From: JAKVBH01 sp049800955
GTDB taxonomy: Bacteria > Pseudomonadota > Alphaproteobacteria > Rhodobacterales > Rhodobacteraceae
DNA: 64,000 nucleotides
Assembly: GCF_049800955.1 (NCBI RefSeq)
Contig: NZ_JBNAGA010000001.1
Location: 806,001 to 870,000, forward strand
Reading direction: 5' to 3'
Shown here: positions 61,381-64,000 of the stretch, piece after piece
Layout: each line of letters begins with the position of its first letter
How positions within the stretch are numbered: position 1 is the first letter of the stretch
Notes under the pieces: generated by a model
The model's database searches: none
Seen by the model: the letters and a program-made list of their open reading frames with translations, nothing else
What the model was told of the DNA's origin: nothing
Position numbers and translations under genes: made by a program

Positions 61381-64000
61381 GAGTAGACGGCAAGGGCCGC
61401 ATTAATCGGTCAAAGACTCTCTCGTTCAGCTTCGACGGCATCCGCTATGAAGGCTTTCAGGGCGATACATTGGCCTCGGCGCTCCTCGCCAACGACATTC
61501 GGCTGGTCGCGCGCTCGTTCAAATATCACAGGCCGCGCGGCATCCTGACGGCGGGCTCTGAGGAGCCAAATGCCTTGGTCACGATCGGCAGAGGCGACAG
61601 GCGTGATCCCAACATGCGGGCAACCACGCAGGAGCTTTTCGAGGGTCTTGAGGCACGCAGTCAGAATGCCTGGCCTTCCGTGGGCTTTGACGCCTTGGCC
61701 ATCAATGATTTCGCCGCGCCATTTCTGAGCGCCGGGTTTTATTACAAGACGTTCATGTGGCCGCGTGCCTTCTGGGAAAAGCTTTATGAGCCCGTTATCC
61801 GGCGCGCGGCCGGTCTTGGCGCGCTGTCGGGTGAGCCGGATGGCGATGTCTATGAGCGCGGATTCCTCTTCTGCGATGTGCTGGTGATCGGGGCCGGGCC
61901 CGCGGGTCTGATGGCGGCCTACACGGCGGCGCAGGGTGGGGCAGATGTCATTCTCGCCACGGAGGATACGGGGCCGGGCGGTCGTTTGCTCAGCGAGGAC
62001 GAAAGCGTCGGAGACCTCGCTGGGGCGGATTGGGCCGCGGAGATTTCGGCCAAACTCGAGGAGATGGACAACGTCCGCCTCATGACGCGCACAGCCATCA
62101 CCGGGGCCTATGATCAGGGCACCTATGGCGCTTGGGAGCGTGTCGGCCATCACCTGCCTGCGCAGGCCAACCTGCCCAAAAGTGCGTTCTGGCGGATCGC
62201 GACGACGCGCGCGATCCTTGCGGCGGGCGCACTCGAACGTCCGATTGCTTTTGCGAATAATGACCGCCCGGGCATCATGATGGCGAGCGCTGTGCGCAGC
62301 TATTTGCACCGCTACGGCGTCTCGCCCGGCGCTCGGGTGGCGGTCTTCGGCAACAACGACTCCGCACATCGCACCGCCCGTGATTTGCGCGCGGCGGGTG
62401 TTCACGTCACCGCATTGATTGATGCCCGCCCCGAGGCGCCTGATCTCGAGGGCATCTCTGTGCTGCGCGGGGCCGTGGTCACCAACAGCAGCGGGCGCCG
62501 TGGCCTCGAAGACATTTCTGTGGCGTTCGACGATGGCCGCACCGACCGGATTACCGCCGATTGTCTTGCGGTGTCAGGGGGGTGGAACCCGTCTGTGCAT
62601 CTGACCTGCCACTTGAGCGCGCGCCCTGTGTGGAATGAGGCATTGTCGGCCTTTGTGCCCGCGCCCGGGGCTGTGCCGGGTTTGGAGGCCTGTGGCGCGG
62701 CGGCGGGGGTCTTTTCGACGGCTGGCTGTCTGGAAGACGGGCGGCGCGCTGGCTTGGCCGCGCTCTCTGAGCTGGGGCGCAAGTCTGTCGATGTGGCGCT
62801 GCCGGAGGCAGAGGATGCGGCATACCGGATCAAACCGCTCTGGGCCGTGCCCGGAAAGTCGCGGGCCTGGCTCGATTTTCAAAACGATGTGACGGTCAAG
62901 GATGTGAAACAGGCGGGCGCGGAAAACTTCCGATCGGTCGAACACATGAAACGCTACACAACGCAGGGCATGGCAACGGATCAGGGCAAGAACTCCAACG
63001 TGGGCGCTCTGGCGGTCCTTGCCGATGCGACAGGCCGCAGCATTCCCGAGACTGGCACGACGACGTTCCGTCCCCCGTTCAGCCCCGTGCCTCTGGGTGC
63101 CATGGGCGCCAGCGGACCGGACAAGGGTTTTGCGCCGGAGCGCTTTACCACCTCCCATGCGGCGAGCCTCGCCCGGGGTGCGCCCGTGATGGAGGCTGGT
63201 CTCTGGTATCGTCCCAGCTATTTCCCGCAGGCGGGCGAGACGCGCTGGCAGCAATCCTGCGACAGGGAAGTTGGCTACGTGCGCCAGAGCGTTGGGATTT
63301 GTGATGTCTCAACGCTTGGAAAGATCGATATTCAGGGACCTGACGCGGCCAAGCTTCTCGATTTCGCCTATTGCAATACGTTTTCGACCCTCAAGGAGGG
63401 ACGTGTGCGGTACGGGCTGATGCTGCGCGAAGATGGGCATGTCATGGATGATGGGACAACAGCCCGGTTGGGCCCGACCCATTATGTCATGACGACAACC
63501 ACTGCCGCGGCAGGGCTTGTGATGCGGCACCTTGAGTTCATTGCGCAGGTCCTCAAGCCCGAATGGGATGTGCGATTTACCTCCGTGACAGAACAATGGG
63601 CGCAGTTTGCCGTGGCGGGACCTCAGGCGCGGGCGCTGCTTGAAAACGTGCTGGAGGTACCTTTGAGTGCGCAGGACTGGCCGTTCATGTCCTGCGGCCC
63701 TGTTCAGATTGGAGGCATCGCGGCGCGGCTGTTTCGCATCTCATTCTCCGGTGAGCAGGGCTACGAAATTGCAGTGCCGGCGCGGTATGGGGCCGCGCTC
63801 TTTGAGGCGCTTGTGGCGCGCGCCGAAGAGATGGGCGGCGGGGCCTATGGCATGGAAGCGCTCAACGTGCTGCGTATCGAGAAAGGCTTCATCACCCATT
63901 CCGAGATCGATGGGCGTATAACGGCGTTTGACATCGGTATGGGGCGGATGGTGTCGGCGAAGAAAGCCTGCGTCGGACAAGTGATGGCAGCGCGGCCGGG
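61377..64000 (+). CDS. soxA: Sarcosine oxidase subunit alpha, partial at the window edge
   Basis: The frame from ATG 61377 stays open to the end (874 codons). The N-terminus VDGKGRINRSKTLSFSFDG and SFKYHRPRGILTAGSEEPNALV is the 2Fe-2S-like domain, followed by an NAD-binding motif VLVIGAGPAGLMAAYTAAQGG. The C-terminal GcvT-like tetrahydrofolate-binding part follows (VGICDVSTLGKIDIQGPDAAKLLDF, LMLREDGHVMDDGTTARLG, KGFITHSEIDGR). This is the typical SoxA layout; the last about 100-150 residues and soxG are beyond the window. Confidence 0.95.
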   Translation, partial: MRVDGKGRINRSKTLSFSFDGIRYEGFQGDTLASALLANDIRLVARSFKYHRPRGILTAGSEEPNALVTIGRGDRRDPNMRATTQELFEGLEARSQNAWPSVGFDALAINDFAAPFLSAGFYYKTFMWPRAFWEKLYEPVIRRAAGLGALSGEPDGDVYERGFLFCDVLVIGAGPAGLMAAYTAAQGGADVILATEDTGPGGRLLSEDESVGDLAGADWAAEISAKLEEMDNVRLMTRTAITGAYDQGTYGAWERVGHHLPAQANLPKSAFWRIATTRAILAAGALERPIAFANNDRPGIMMASAVRSYLHRYGVSPGARVAVFGNNDSAHRTARDLRAAGVHVTALIDARPEAPDLEGISVLRGAVVTNSSGRRGLEDISVAFDDGRTDRITADCLAVSGGWNPSVHLTCHLSARPVWNEALSAFVPAPGAVPGLEACGAAAGVFSTAGCLEDGRRAGLAALSELGRKSVDVALPEAEDAAYRIKPLWAVPGKSRAWLDFQNDVTVKDVKQAGAENFRSVEHMKRYTTQGMATDQGKNSNVGALAVLADATGRSIPETGTTTFRPPFSPVPLGAMGASGPDKGFAPERFTTSHAASLARGAPVMEAGLWYRPSYFPQAGETRWQQSCDREVGYVRQSVGICDVSTLGKIDIQGPDAAKLLDFAYCNTFSTLKEGRVRYGLMLREDGHVMDDGTTARLGPTHYVMTTTTAAAGLVMRHLEFIAQVLKPEWDVRFTSVTEQWAQFAVAGPQARALLENVLEVPLSAQDWPFMSCGPVQIGGIAARLFRISFSGEQGYEIAVPARYGAALFEALVARAEEMGGGAYGMEALNVLRIEKGFITHSEIDGRITAFDIGMGRMVSAKKACVGQVMAARP

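Overview
The window is chromosomal DNA from a member of the Rhodobacteraceae (marine Roseobacter-type alphaproteobacterium). The basis is GC-rich coding sequence together with typical family markers: three VPLPA-CTERM surface proteins, a CarD regulator, a (2S)-methylsuccinyl-CoA dehydrogenase of the ethylmalonyl-CoA pathway, a B12-dependent ribonucleotide reductase, sarcosine oxidase genes, RTX and Hint-domain proteins, and a short-form HisG with HisZ. I see no prophage, complete insertion sequence, CRISPR array or rRNA operon.

Layout. 0-8 kb: M3 peptidase, two tandem VPLPA-CTERM paralogues, and a DNA-repair ligase and its partner exonuclease with a third VPLPA-CTERM gene lying between them in the opposite orientation. 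7.6-15 kb: HpaI-type aldolase, a hydrolase/SCP2 pair, a TPR protein, then Suv3-like helicase - S4 protein - ferredoxin - CarD. 15-19.5 kb: RTX-like protein, K+/H+ antiporter, and an AsnC/Lrp regulator divergent from 4-hydroxyphenylpyruvate dioxygenase. 19.6-28.5 kb: a large GspL-like/PilP-like fusion, SIMPL protein, MetY, a glycosyltransferase-like protein, tRNA-Tyr, RlmB and a TSUP permease. 28.6-34.4 kb: Mcd followed by a tandem repeat array, Hint protein, LpxR-like outer membrane protein, lipoprotein, SlyX. 34.5-41.4 kb: hisS-hisZ-hisG, a DUF1489 gene, and nrdJ with a second tandem repeat array. 41.4-47 kb: tartronate-semialdehyde-reductase-like enzyme and glycerate kinase, modABC, a DsbA-like protein. 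47-55 kb: an aldo/keto reductase-RidA fusion divergent from an overlapping operon (TIGR04076 protein, aldo/keto reductase, five-gene LIV-type ABC transporter). 55-64 kb: Tad pilus accessory genes, a glutamate-type dehydrogenase, and soxBDA (soxA runs off the end).

Most striking: (1) a complete XRE/Cro-type helix-turn-helix domain with AT-richer codon use sits in frame inside the class II ribonucleotide reductase, between the catalytic barrel and the C-terminal domain, followed by a GC-rich palindromic linker; two facing DnaA-box-like sites lie just upstream of the same gene. (2) Families of structured intergenic repeats occur. One has a conserved core plus two hairpins whose stems differ by compensatory changes. 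Another is a hairpin with apical CCAGTGG found in triplicate tandem arrays after mcd and after nrdJ; the mcd array re-duplicates the gene's own last codons. A third is a dispersed element of about 95 bp present twice. (3) Unusual fusions and neighbourhoods: GspL-like plus PilP-like domains in one protein, an aldo/keto reductase-RidA fusion, and an apparently interrupted repair exonuclease/ligase pair.
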